A stretch of 64,000 nucleotides of DNA from Roridomyces roridus (taxonomy: Eukaryota; Basidiomycota; Agaricomycetes; Agaricales; Mycenaceae): assembly GCA_029378245.1 (NCBI GenBank), contig JARKIF010000006.1:806001-870000 (forward strand), written 5' to 3'. Made by a program: the position numbers and the translations under genes. Shown piece by piece: positions 44,341-55,050 of this stretch; positions within the stretch are counted from its first letter, which is position 1, and each line of letters opens with the position of its first letter. The notes under the pieces are model-generated. The model was not told the origin of the DNA. It did no database searches and was given only the letters and a program-made list of their open reading frames with translations.

Positions 44341-45924
44341 TCAATCGTCGTCCTCAATGACGATCACCTCCTTGTCCTTCCCCTCCGCGTCCTTCTGGAC
44401 TTCCTTCGTTGTCTTCACCGGCGCTCTCGGCACCACCGGCTCCGACTCCTCCGTCTTCACGCCCTCCATCGGCGTCGCTCCGGACGCTCCGACTCCCAAC
44501 TCATCCTCCTCCGCGTCGAGAGCTGCGAGTTCCGCGGCAGCCTTATCGATCTCCTCCTGGCGCTGCCGTTCCCTCTCCGCCTGCTCAGCCAAGAGCTTCC
44601 TCTTCCTCTCCTCCCGTTCCTCCTTCGCCCTGCGCTTACGCTCCTCGTTCTCCAGGAACCGCGCGTTCGTTTCCTCATCCTCCACCTTCACCGCCACGAG
44701 CGTAGGTACCGGACCCTCCGGAATCTCCACCGGAGACGACGCCGGCACCATATCGACGTCTTGCAGATCCTCCGGTACCTCCACGGCCTCCGGTTCCTCG
44801 GGCGTCTTGTCGTCCTGCTCGGACAGGTGGGCGATGTCCGGCATCGCGGTGTCCTCACCGACGGGTCCCATCCCTTCCTCTTCATCCTCCGACTGGGGCT
44901 CCGGTTTCTCCGGCGTCGCCTTCTTCGGAACCGTCGGTGGGCTATAGCCAAGCTGCGTGAGCAGCGTCCGGCATGCATCCAGCATCAGTCCGGCCCCGGT
45001 GGGCTGGATGATGAGGTACCCCTGACTCAGGGCAGCCCCAAACGACTCCAGTTGGTCCAGCCGAGTCTGGACCGATGGTTCGGCGTTCGACGCCTCGGCA
45101 ACCCTGGTCTGGCGTCGAGTCCGACCGTGCCAACTTCCGACCTCCGGTTCATCCGAATCCTTCTCGTCGTCGTCATCGTCGTCGTCGTCCTCGGGCTTGA
45201 AGATCGCCGCGTCCTTGCGGGCCCGTTTCGAGGGCGGCCTCCGACCGCCTCCGGGCCGGTAGATCACCGGTCGGAGACCCTCCGGCAGCAGCGAGCACTT
45301 GACCTTCCGGCGGCGACAGTTGTCGCACGCACGGCCCTTCTTCGGGGTACGACAGGGGACCCCGGCCTGCTCACATCCCTCGCATTCTGAAAAGGAAATC
45401 AATAAAAAAAAGCTCAAACGAAAAGAAATCCACTGCGACGCACTGGAATGTTTCCCCTTCATCTTCCGCTTTCCTCCGACCTCCGCGTCACTCTCCGGCT
45501 TCTCCGAACTCTCCGACGCCGTCTGGTCTGCGACCTCCGACCTCCGAGGAGACATCACGTCATGGAGATACTCCATGGCGTCTACCTCGGCGTCAGGATC
45601 CTCCGCTTCCGCCTGCAGACGCGCTGCCACCGCCCTCGCCTTCTCCAGCCTCTCCTTCAGCTCCTGCGTCTTCCGCTCCGCCTCGTCGACCTCCGCCTGA
45701 ACCTCGTCGTTGCGAGAAAGGAGGCGAGCGATGAGGTCGTTGCGCGCTTGGAGACGCTCCGCGCGCTCCTCCGCCGTTTCTCCACTCCCCTCCTCGTTCT
45801 CCGGGTCGTCGGTGAGCACCGTGTTGAGATCTTGCTGGACGCTGTCCAGCTCGTCTTGCGCGATCTGCGCGGCCGTTGCTTTGGCTTTGGCTTTGCTGTT
45901 TGAGGGGTCCGGCGGGGCGCTCAT
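44341..45924 (-). CDS. Antisense zinc-cluster, coiled-coil protein carried by the chromovirus
   Basis: Encoded opposite to pol, between pol and the 3' LTR, start ATG 45924 (MSAPPDPSNSKAKAKATAAQ). The N-terminal 120 residues are a coiled coil (AEERAERLQARNDLIARLLS, VDEAERKTQELKERLEKARA). After a 57-base intron (GTGCGT..TTTTCAG, about 45389-45445) comes a six-Cys cluster: CEGCEQAGVPC and then CDNCRRRKVKC, both C-x2-C-x6-C, eight residues apart. The basic RRRKVK lies in the second half, whereas in Gal4-type factors it lies in the first. A basic/acidic middle (RPPSKRARKD, DDDDDDDDDEKDSDEPE), a short conserved-looking segment LDQLESFGAALSQGYLI and an acidic, Glu-rich coiled C-terminus with EVIVIEDDD follow. 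A nuclear DNA-binding regulator is inferred, not shown. Confidence 0.75.
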   Translation of the reverse strand: MSAPPDPSNSKAKAKATAAQIAQDELDSVQQDLNTVLTDDPENEEGSGETAEERAERLQARNDLIARLLSRNDEVQAEVDEAERKTQELKERLEKARAVAARLQAEAEDPDAEVDAMEYLHDVMSPRRSEVADQTASESSEKPESDAEVGGKRKMKGKHSSASQWISFRLSFFLLISFSECEGCEQAGVPCRTPKKGRACDNCRRRKVKCSLLPEGLRPVIYRPGGGRRPPSKRARKDAAIFKPEDDDDDDDDEKDSDEPEVGSWHGRTRRQTRVAEASNAEPSVQTRLDQLESFGAALSQGYLIIQPTGAGLMLDACRTLLTQLGYSPPTVPKKATPEKPEPQSEDEEEGMGPVGEDTAMPDIAHLSEQDDKTPEEPEAVEVPEDLQDVDMVPASSPVEIPEGPVPTLVAVKVEDEETNARFLENEERKRRAKEEREERKRKLLAEQAERERQRQEEIDKAAAELAALDAEEDELGVGASGATPMEGVKTEESEPVVPRAPVKTTKEVQKDAEGKDKEVIVIEDDD

Positions 45925-46050
45925 GGTGGTAGAGGACAAAGAGATTTTGATCAACCAACCAGTCACGTGTTTCATCTCGTCATGATTCCAACAATCTTTT
46001 CCCACGCTCATTTATGAACAGTGTCTCGTTCCTTGGGGTCAAGGAACCCT

Positions 46051-46060
46051 AAGAGGGGGA
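46051..46060 (+). other. Polypurine tract
   Basis: AAGAGGGGGA lies 3 bases before the LTR start TGTTATATCC. This is the expected primer site for plus-strand DNA synthesis in an LTR retrotransposon. Confidence 0.75.
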
Positions 46061-46063
46061 TAC

Positions 46064-46571
46064 TGTTATATCCATGTCACCAACCCCGTCCTTCCGACAT
46101 CCTCCGACCACCTCCGGTCCGGAACATCTCCGACTGTTCCGGACGCTCCGACCAATGATGCATCCGATTCGTCGTATTGCACAATCCTATAGGGTTTTCA
46201 CGCAATGAAGTCGTTCTGAGCATTTCCCTTATTGTGATTATCTTTATCATCTTCTTTCTTATTGTTTAACATAGAGCTTATTGTCTTTCGCGCTTCTGAC
46301 TCCATTTGATCGTGTCATACTTACTTAGTATAAATAGGACATACGATTGTGATGTACGTCAGTAGTTAATTAACGTGTGTTGCCTCCGCAATTCCTCTGT
46401 GCCAATCTAGTCTCCGAGTACTCCTCTCTCGGAAGTCAAGTGGCTGGTGCGCTCTCCCTCCGAGTAGCGTTCACCTCATCCGGATCACCCTCGGTCTACG
46501 TCCCTCCGACCTCCGACCTCCGACCTCAGGTTCCGGCCCCTTTGTCCTTACCCTCCGGCACGGATATTACA
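46064..46571 (+). repeat. 3' LTR of the chromovirus
   Basis: Starts TGTTATATCC and ends GGATATTACA, an inverted pair with one mismatch and the usual TG..CA ends. Length is 508 bases. It holds 17 TCCG motifs, eight of them between about 46091 and 46165, and a (CCTCCGA)-type run at 46503-46530. It carries its own TATA box at 46329. No second LTR is in the window. Confidence 0.85.
46329..46338 (+). promoter_or_regulatory. LTR TATA box
   Basis: TATAAATAGG in the middle of the LTR, downstream of the dense TCCG cluster, where the U3 promoter of an LTR element is expected. Confidence 0.6.
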
Positions 46572-46588
46572 CCTTGGCGTCCTGCCAT

Positions 46589-49500
46589 TGCACCTAATGG
46601 GCCCAACAACCCCTGGCAATAGGCAAGGCACCATACATCTGTGGTGCCTTGCTAGTTAGCAGTGAAACTGTTAAAATGGCTATGGCTGAAGAAATAACCG
46701 AAGAAATGCTGAAGAAATGCTGGACACCAAGTCCACTTGACTTGGTGGTGACCAAGTACCTCGGTGGCCGGCCGAGGTACCCCGGCTTCTCGGCCACTCA
46801 TCAAAGGTCATCAATAATTGATGGGATCAAAAAGGCGCGATTTACATGGCAAGTCGAAGTCATCAAAGTTAGTAACTAAATAACGGTGCCAGACAATCCC
46901 ATTAACTATTGATGCTATCAAAAAACCGGAGTTGTAGAGGGAGTGAAGGGCTACCAGAATTGTCAATGAACTTGTACCTGGACATACCTCCATCACTCAC
47001 AAAACCCCGAACAGTGAGCAATCAGTGGGTGATGTTAGATAAAGGCTACTCTGTGAGGCATTCCCCCACCCATGGCTATACCCAGCCAGATCCCAATGTG
47101 CTTGCTATAGTCTAATGGTTACATGGCCTGTTTCCTGTCCTACCATTTTTCCCAAGGTCCCAAGATCAATCCCCTAAGGACACCTTTTTTTTTTGTGGCT
47201 TCCAAATCTGTATACAGGCTGCTTTCAACTACTTTTGAACATCTTACTACCATATTAATGAGTTCCAGTTGGTACTACTACCCATTTACACCCAGCATCA
47301 GTGTCTTTCCACTGTGTTTGTGCCAGCTTGGCCACTACTCCCAAGTCCCAGAAAGGAAAGTTTCCGGTTTTTCAGTCATCCTTTGTCCACTGAGTGAGAT
47401 TATGTGTCATTTGGACCCCCAAGGGTCTACCTTGATATGTTAGGCATGGTATAGGGTGTTATTGGGTGCAGAGCGAGGCTGGAGCCTGCCTATAACAGCC
47501 ACACAAGCTGATTTTTGTTGAAACCATAATAACATGTCAAGATAGGTTTACCAGTTGCCCTTCTTAAGCTCAGATGGGTAGGGGAGGTACATACACTCAC
47601 CATTGATACAATATGTCTTGCTTGAGAGTGATACTAAGGGCATTTCAGAGGCCATGATCTCCAAGCTGATGGTGGTGTATGAGGCCAGTGTCAGAGCACA
47701 GGCCTTGATATCCTTATCCATAAGGTATATTGGCACTATAAAATCACTCTGGGGTAGGTTACTACTCTTACCTGGAGGACCAAGGCCATGTTTAACTCCA
47801 ACATCCCGCATTTTCATGTTTGTTGTATTCCTCCTTATCCCTGGGCAGGGTACTCATACAACCAGGGTGGGGGACCATCCTAAGGCTCAAATATTAGTTT
47901 GATTCCGGAATACTGATCAAGAGAACCTCAGAAAGCTGAGATATGTACATGATCAAATTTAGATCATCCCTTTGATATTGAGTCTCAGGGTGAGTTTCAG
48001 CTTCTGGGGATATGAAAAATGGATTCCCCTTCAAAATCTGGTTCAGAATATGGCTTCATTCTCTCAGATTGACTGAGAATTGCATGTGGAATGGTTGAAC
48101 CCGAGAGCAACCTGAGTTGCATTTATGAGCAGTGGTGTGTTCATGATGAAAGTGTTCAAATCTTCATAACTCAACAACCAAAGAGTAAACCCATGCAAAA
48201 CTATATATATTCTGAATGCTGTGACCCAGGAGAGTTCCTTTAAGCCCTCCATCAGCCCTTTGACCAACCCCTTGAGCCATAATTCACTGATCACTCTAAA
48301 GTTGATATCCCTGGTTCAAAGAGTCTAAAGCACTCAAAGTGTGATCTCTTATGAGATCAGAGGTCCTCTGGAATATGTGAGAAATATAATACAAGCTGGC
48401 AACCCAGGGACACTCCTAGCCGGAGGGATAGGACTGTATCACTGCCTGAGTCAAACTGACTTATGTCAACATCCATGCATCACACTGACCTCAGGACTGC
48501 ACTAATTAATGATTATGGAGTCTCAAACAAATTTAGATCCACTTTTGAGATTATCCTCCCAAGGGGAAAGGGCCTCTAACTACAAATTGATCTCCAATCA
48601 AACCTGCTGTCTCTCACACATATTGTAGCATAGACTTCAGGTACAAGGATTTCAGAGGGTCAGGGACAACCAATGAGTAAGTTAGAATGTCTTCCAGCAA
48701 GACTGGATAGCAAAGAGTCATGGAATAACAGGGACTTCCCCTGCACAACAAAGACTGATGTATCAGTTTGCCATTGCTTCCCTATGGGCATTTGAGGCTT
48801 TCAATCACATTATTACACCTATAAAGTCCCTTCTGACATTTCCTGCTGCACAGAGTTGCATGCAATGGGTGTATTGGGCAAAACTTCCTTTTTGGGCCAC
48901 TTGGAGTAGTAGTCCCAATTAGGACTCAACATCAACAGAGTCTGATTAGCCACACATGTAGGTCCACATGAGCAAGTGGGAATGTTTCTTTGCTCCAATA
49001 GATCAATGTAAGGATTGGGGACAGATGTTTACACTGGCAGAGAAAAAAGAGTGGAGGGAGGGGAGTTGAACTGGAGACCACAGCAAAAACAGGATCAAGG
49101 AAAGGGAACACACGTACAACTAGAGAAGGCAGACTTTGAAGGTCTTCCCTTGGGGGTCATCTGGACACAGACTTGTCCTTACCAGTTACCACTGAGATGA
49201 CATGATTGTCTTGTATTTTTGAAATGATGGAGACATCTGGAGATACAAGTTGATTGACAGCTCTTATAGCCCATGGGGTTTCTCAACAACTTCAGTTGTG
49301 ACAACTGAACTTTGCTTTCAACTCCGGTGTTTTTAACTCTGCTATGTTATTAATGTTATTAACCTGTTATTAACATGCTTCGCTCGAAAGCCCAGGAATG
49401 GGCTGCTATTAATTGTTTTTAATTCAGAAACAGCTTCCCCTTTGCGAATCTCACCATCCCGGCTCTTGACATTGGCGAGAACCATTCAAATGTGCCTTCA

Positions 49501-50199
49501 AGAGACCGCATCAGGACGGACATGCCACCCCCAGGTGATTCGAAAATTTGACGCCATCATTGATCTTCCCTTTCGGCATCGTCGGTGGGCAGCGGACGGA
49601 CCCAGATTCTGCCACAAATGTGCTTCTCGTAGCCCGAGTACTCCATCCGACATGCAGGATGAGGATTGGGACGGGCCCGGGGGGCGAGAATTGATATAAG
49701 CATAAAAAATCTGCTTTTAATCCGTGCTAGTTATTACTTGGCTGTTATTAACACCTCTGTTTTTAACATGTTTTTAACACCTGCTTGTTATTGGGCTCTG
49801 GGTCTGGAATTTATAGCAGTTAAAAACACCATGCTATTAATTGATAACACAGCCCTACAGTTGTCGTTGATGTCATCAATAATTGATGGGATCACCCGGT
49901 AGTGTCATTCAGTTGCCAACCGGGATGACCTGGTCATGCCATGTAAATGCGCTTTTTTTGATCTCATCAATTCTTGATCGCCTTTGATGAACGGCCGAGA
50001 AGCCGGTGGAGCTCGGCCGGCTACCAGGGGACTTGTCCACCACCAAGTCAAGTGGACTTGGTGTCCAGTATTTCTTCAGCATTTCTCCGGCCTTTTCTTC
50101 GGCCATAGCCCTTTTAACAGTTTCACTGCTAACTAGCAAGGCACCACAGATGTATGGTGCCTTGCCTATTGGCAGGGGTTGTTGGGCCCATTAGGTGCA
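46589..50199. mobile_element. 3.6-kb element with terminal inverted repeats of about 300 bp, no transposase
   Basis: The left arm (46589 to about 46880) reappears in reverse complement at the right end (about 49910 to 50199), starting with TGCACCTAATGGGCCCAACA. Each arm contains a hairpin (CAAGGCACCA/TGGTGCCTTG at 46624-46651 on the left). If the palindromic TGCA is the target duplication, the element proper begins CCTAATGGGC. The interior has no open frame above about 110 codons and no recognisable domain, so it is non-autonomous or dead. A piece at 49440-49690 is GC-richer than its surroundings and is flanked by several GTTATTAAC repeats (49340-49420, 49740-49860), possibly a nested insertion. 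It begins 17 bases after the chromovirus LTR. Confidence 0.75.
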
Positions 50200-50756
50200 C
50201 CTTTGTAGGCGACCGGTGGCTGAATTTGCAACGGGTGATTGAGCTGATTGAGATCAAATTTTGATGACCGAGCTGATCGTGGGAAACACCTGCCCTATAT
50301 GGTGGGGGGAGGGGGGGAGGGGTCCCGGTGGAGGGCTTAAAAAACTTTTGAGTGGATATCTGTTTTTCGAAAGTTGACACCCCCTTGGGGATAAATCACC
50401 CAGATGTTTACGAAACAATACTTGAGTAGTCAGATGCTAGGCCAGGAGTTTTACCCACAACAGTCCAGGTTGTCCAGCAGAAGTCCACAGCAGCAGCAGT
50501 GGAGTAAAATTATTGTACAGGAATGGGACTCTGCTGTCTGTGGGTATGAGGATACATATTTTGATGAGCACCAGCATACATCGCAGAGGTCATCCCATCA
50601 TTCTGAACACCACAAATTTTCCCAATTTCTTTTGAGAGTTGCCATACACATTGGGGTACCCTAAGCCTCAATTCAACCCATATTGTGAAGTCCCAATACC
50701 TTTGGTGAACTTGAAATGTGCTCATCCAAAGACGTGAGTACATTGACAATGACATA
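50200..50756. other. Non-coding region with a G-run
   Basis: No gene. A run of about 20 nearly pure G (50301-50321) and short open frames without domains. It separates the long-TIR element from the next MITE. Confidence 0.4.
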
Positions 50757-51220
50757 CAGAGTCGAAACCCGGATGCAAAAAATGATGTATTCTGTGATGG
50801 CCGTGGGGCTTCGCGGGCCGAGCTTTTTTCAGAAGATATTTCCCTTCAAAAGAGTTGGAACAGTGCAACAAAACTGGACCCATAAGGGCCATTTGAGCTT
50901 GCAAAAAATTGAACATTTCCGAAGCTCAGAAATGCTGAATATAGTGAGCTTCGCAGATTGACTGTGACTTTCAAGAAGGGTTCACTAATACATGCTTGCA
51001 GGACATCGATCATTTTTCGGATCCGGGTCCACCGCGAAAATGGACCCAAAATCTTGATGCTCTCCGTGACACAACTGTTGTTGGGAAAAATCTGAGAATA
51101 TTTGGGGGTGAACGGGACGTCAATGCACCCCCAATGACACATTCACCGGGGCAGATTCCAATCTAATTCTCGCGGGCAGGAGGTGCAACTCTTTTTTTTC
51201 GGATCCGGGTTTCGACTCTG
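50757..51220. mobile_element. 464-bp MITE with TA target duplication
   Basis: Left end CAGAGTCGAAACCCGGAT is perfectly repeated inverted at the right end (…ATCCGGGTTTCGACTCTG), and pairing goes on with two mismatches into an A/T run, about 27 bases in all. Both ends are bordered by TA (50755-50756 and 51221-51222). TA duplication suggests Tc1/mariner-family mobilisation. Confidence 0.8.
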
Positions 51221-51829
51221 TATGCAATATTGAACATGAGAGCTCAATCTTGCAGAGAAAAACTCAGGTCAGAAGACCAGGAATGTACTTGCGGAATATC
51301 AAGTCAGTTGGTACAGGATTGGATGGTCCAGAATGAAAAGAAAAAAGAGCTGATGGGAGCTGTCAAAATCAGTGATTGTGGCCGCAAAAAGGAAACTGCA
51401 CAGCCGGCTCAAACAAAAGTCCCATTTTCTGAAACCTCGAGTGCGTCCGGGGGTTGAGATAACAGGACCACCGGGATTTCTGGTGATGGCAGTGATGTGC
51501 CGATCGGCATGTCAGCGATGTCGTCATACACTGCAGAGTCCAATACCCCCTGCGCGCAGCGGCCCTGCCGTCGCCCTTGACGCCACCAGCACATCGCCAT
51601 GTCAACCGTACCGAGTTATCACGGTCCACGTACGAGGCTGCTCGATGAGCCTGAGATCGCGCGTGCCCAACGTGAGTCCTTACTTTTGCAGCTCAGGAAA
51701 CGGGGGCAGGACATGTCACATTTTCACGACGTGTTCCAACCCGGATGCTAGCGCTCATTTCGTAATCCCGCCGAGTCTCAGTCCAGAAGTGTCCATAATT
51801 CCAACATCAATTTCCAGTAGCGCAAGTAC
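51221..51829. other. Downstream region of the second DUF6534 gene
   Basis: No supportable gene. Open frames at 51230-51457 (plus) and 51369-51851 (both strands) lack domains and overlap each other. Confidence 0.4.
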
Positions 51830-53781
51830 TCAAACAGAGGAGTCAAAGTGAAATCCTCGATTGCCAACCTTCTCATCCCGAACAGACGGGTCTGTATCAT
51901 CCGTGTCAATGGTAGCCTGGTCCGGGGCCGGAATATCCTGAATTCAAAGTATGTAAACAGAACAGTACCAGAAAACACCCACTCACTCGGAATTCAGACG
52001 CCGGTACACTAACGCCGTCTCTGGTGATAATGGTTTCCTCATGCACCTGAATCTAAATGGAAGGCAAGCGAATGAGCCGGTATTGAGTTGTAAATAGAGT
52101 TGTAAATAGCGCAAACGAACCCGGTTGGAGAACGAGAACGTCGTGATCCCATCCTTGTTTCTCCTTCGTACCGAGTCACGGAAGTTCAAAGTGGCAAGCA
52201 GGGAGTTCGAGTAGACTGACAACGAATGAGATCATGGTTCGTATTGCGCACCGCAAGAAAGACTACTGACGCTTCCCGACCATGATGTTGAATGACAGGT
52301 GAATCAGGTTGTCCGGCATCGTCAAGAACTAGCTTCTGGTTAGCATCCTTGGCGGGAAAATCTACAACTCAACGCACGCAAACCATATCCATCAAGACCA
52401 CCACACTACGCACTCGTCAACATTGACCCACAAGATCACGCACACGCACCTCGTCAAAAGACCCGTATTGATAGCATAGAGGATTAATCTTGTAACGATC
52501 GAGTCCGTCCTGAAATGTACTTCAATAAGGAGCTGAAAATCTCAACCAACATGCACGCACTTTGTTCGAAGCCCCGTCCTAGTCTTCATCAAATACCGAC
52601 ACAGAGACACCGCGATTAAGACATCCGCCGTGGACGCACAGGCCAGGCCGGCACTCGATATCCACTGCAATCACATTGAAGTGGTGTTGATAGTGGATCA
52701 CCGGTACGACAGTCCAATTCCGCACCTCAAATTTATAGAACAAGGCGAGCTTCTGGAGTTGGAACCTATTTTCCATGAGCCAAGTTCTCAGAATCGCCAG
52801 AATGGACTCCAACGCACATTCGCACCACAGCGACTAGCAGACAAGATGAGTCGATATCTGCAAGGTAGCGTGTCCTGGCTCACCCAGCTCGAATACTATA
52901 TAGCCGGCTCGTCGACTGTATTCGATTTGATTGATTCGACCACAGCACTCACCGAAAAACAATAAAGAGAGTAAGATCTAGAGCACTTATGTCAACCGCC
53001 GCCCGAAGAAGCAAGCCGTCAGAGACTCACGATGACCGAGCAAAGTATCCAATTCCCGTCGCTCACTGAAAATATGAGAGATCAATGCCGAGTTCCTGGG
53101 AGACTTGCGCAAATACTTGCACAGGTAAACCCGGTACGTCAAAAATCTATGCGTGCTTTCCAGTCAGTGCTCCACCCCAAAGTCAAGGCTTATTAGATTA
53201 CGCACAATTCAACAATGAGGATGATGAGATTCTTCAACACATGAGTGAATTGCACCACCATAGATGGGCCTCAAGTCACCGTCAACAGAATCCCGACCTA
53301 CAAAAAGCAAGACGTCAGAGGGCGATCGACGTTCGAGGCAGGCCGCACACTAAATGACCTACTCAAAGGTGAGCGAAACCCGTGGACCGCAGCAAATGAC
53401 TCACCATATACCATTGACCTGGAAACTGGCTGGATTCCCATAGTTTATAACGAGCCAATTGTACAGCATCTGCCCGATGAGGACTAGTTGTATGGTATCA
53501 AGCAGCCTGCGACCGGAGATTCAATATAATGGTTCTCCAGCGACGTTGGAAGCAAAACCCACCAAAGACTTGACACCAAAAGTTTCAGCCACTTGTTATC
53601 CTTGGGGAATTTCTGAAAGTATGAGAACGCCTGTGTTGACAAGACGCCGTACAGTCTGTGAGCAGGCACACGAGTCCGGTGAGGTGGGGATTGATACTCT
53701 TCAAGAAACAGGCGAGACATACCCCCATGCCAAGACGTATCCGACCGATATCGCCCCGAGCGTCGTGTCGTATTGACCCAT
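51830..53781 (-). CDS. DUF6534-type integral membrane protein, second copy
   Basis: Minus strand, about eleven short exons. Start ATG 53781: MGQYDTTLGAISVGYVLAWG, intron GTATGT..CACAG, then LYGVLSTQAFSYFQKFPKDN and KWLKLLV with the FPKD hallmark. Next exons give LDTIQLVLIGQMLYNWLVIN, YGNPASFQVNGIW, RFLTYRVYLCKYLRKSP, WISSAGLACASTADVLIAVS with LCRYLMKTRTGLRTK, then TDSIVTRLILYAINTGLLTR, MPDNLIHLSFNIMVGK, LYSNSLLATLNFRDSVRRRN and a polar tail ending FHFDSSV at 51832-51830. Helix count and motif order (FPKD, ADVLIA, INTGLLT, YSNSLLATLN) are exactly those of DUF6534 proteins. All junctions I checked are GT..AG in frame, so the gene looks intact. Function unknown. Confidence 0.8.
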
Positions 53782-55050
53782 GGGGACAGAGACGTGCAGG
53801 GAGGGAGAGGGGCAGCAGCCAGACAGACGGGGTTGGGTGGGATCAAGATTCAAGACGGTGGCGTTAAGAGTGCTCTGCGTGTACTTAGATGCGCGGGTAC
53901 AAGTTCACGGCAGCCCGCAGAAAACCACATGCCGAGGTGCGCAGCGAGTCTAAATAAAAACCGTGAAGTGGTGGGGGAAGAAAGCATACCGGCAGGCATC
54001 TGGGTTCGGCCGGCCCTGACCCAGCCTATCGGTGGCTATACCCCAATGTCGACCTTAATTTCACATTTTCGGCCGCCGACTGCGGGACGGGTAGTAGATT
54101 TGTGGTATTCGGGATGGGGTTTCCAGACGGTTGGGGGTATCGCAGAGTCGAGTGAATCTCACCCAGACATGGGCGCCGGATACCTGGAGGCGCAGACAAG
54201 TTCCTAGCTGAGCGCCGGCGAAGGAAGGTGTCGGAGTGAATAGACTCGGCCAATGACAGGGCAGGAGACTGGGCAGCTGATATGGAGAGCGTCCGAAGCG
54301 GGAACGGAGCTGATTCGGCAGCCTTGACGTCCACCCACGGTGTGGAGCAAGAGGGGAGTCGCGAGCGGTCGCGACCGAAGTGAGGGTGCAAAAGAAAACG
54401 ACGTCATTGCGTGACCGTGTGACCCGCCGACGGCCGACCTTCCTTTCTCACTTCGTACTCTTTTGCTTGTATTCTCCGAAAGCTCGCGCCTTCACGAGTG
54501 ATCGACTGTAAGTATCGAACGAGATTAAAGCCCTGCAGCTAGTCATCACGCAGCCGGGTTCTGGACTCCCGCTGACGAGGCCAATGCGAGGCTGAGCATT
54601 GGTTGAGGTCCACACACCAGCCAAGGTAGAAACGAGCTGCATTGTGCCATTGTCCCGCACAGACGAGGGAAAGACCCCGGAGACGGGGATTTCAGATGAG
54701 CTTGCCATGAATAGCGACGCAACTAGAGACACCGGATGGTACCCTCACAAAGTCGGGATCTCAGACAACATGTCACCAGTTGCCGCGAGTCGACATGCAG
54801 GGAGGGCATGAAATCAAGACGTTGAGTGTGACTCAGAGTGTCGCGACTCGCGCCACCGGAAGCAACTCTGTCGATAGGCTGCTCGAAGTCTCGAGTACGG
54901 TATATCCTGTGCGTGGTTCGGTAGTCTACCTCCGCGAGTGAGTGAGCCGCAAGACTTGCGCAAGAGAGGGATTGGAGAGGGAGGAGAAGATCAAGAGATC
55001 ATGCAGATCAGTGAGTCATCGGATCAAACGCATCTCCTTTCCGTTCCACC
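53782..55050. other. Region between divergent genes, no clear gene
   Basis: About 1.3 kb between the DUF6534 start and the F-box-like pseudogene. Minus-strand frames at 54026-54391 and 54448-54732 are open but have no recognisable domain or homologous pattern. Confidence 0.4.

Larger units (their letters stand above)
41050..46571 (+). mobile_element. 5'-truncated chromovirus (Ty3/Gypsy LTR retrotransposon with chromodomain)
   Basis: From left to right: the end of the protease/linker region, reverse transcriptase, RNase H, integrase and chromodomain (to 44251), an antisense gene (44341-45924), a polypurine tract (46051-46060) and a 508-base LTR (46064-46571). The 5' LTR, primer-binding site, gag and most of the protease are missing at the boundary with the GGTTC-rich element. 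Order RT-RNase H-integrase and the chromodomain place it in the chromovirus branch. Confidence 0.85.

Noticed and set aside
44285..45390. Long plus-strand frames opposite the zinc-cluster gene
   Set aside because: They are Arg/Leu/Ser-rich translations of the complementary strand of a spliced, motif-bearing gene and have no domain of their own.
46649..46879. 76-codon frame in the left arm of the long-TIR element that is mirrored at 49909-50139
   Set aside because: It is the same inverted repeat read twice, both begin with TTG rather than ATG, and the differences between the two copies change amino acids freely, so no coding constraint is visible.
53484..53846. A separate 120-residue protein ending at 53484
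   Set aside because: It reads through two introns of the DUF6534 gene; only the FPKD-containing middle is genuine exon.
54026..54732. Two minus-strand genes between the DUF6534 gene and the F-box pseudogene
   Set aside because: Open frames without domains, start context or splice signals that I could defend.
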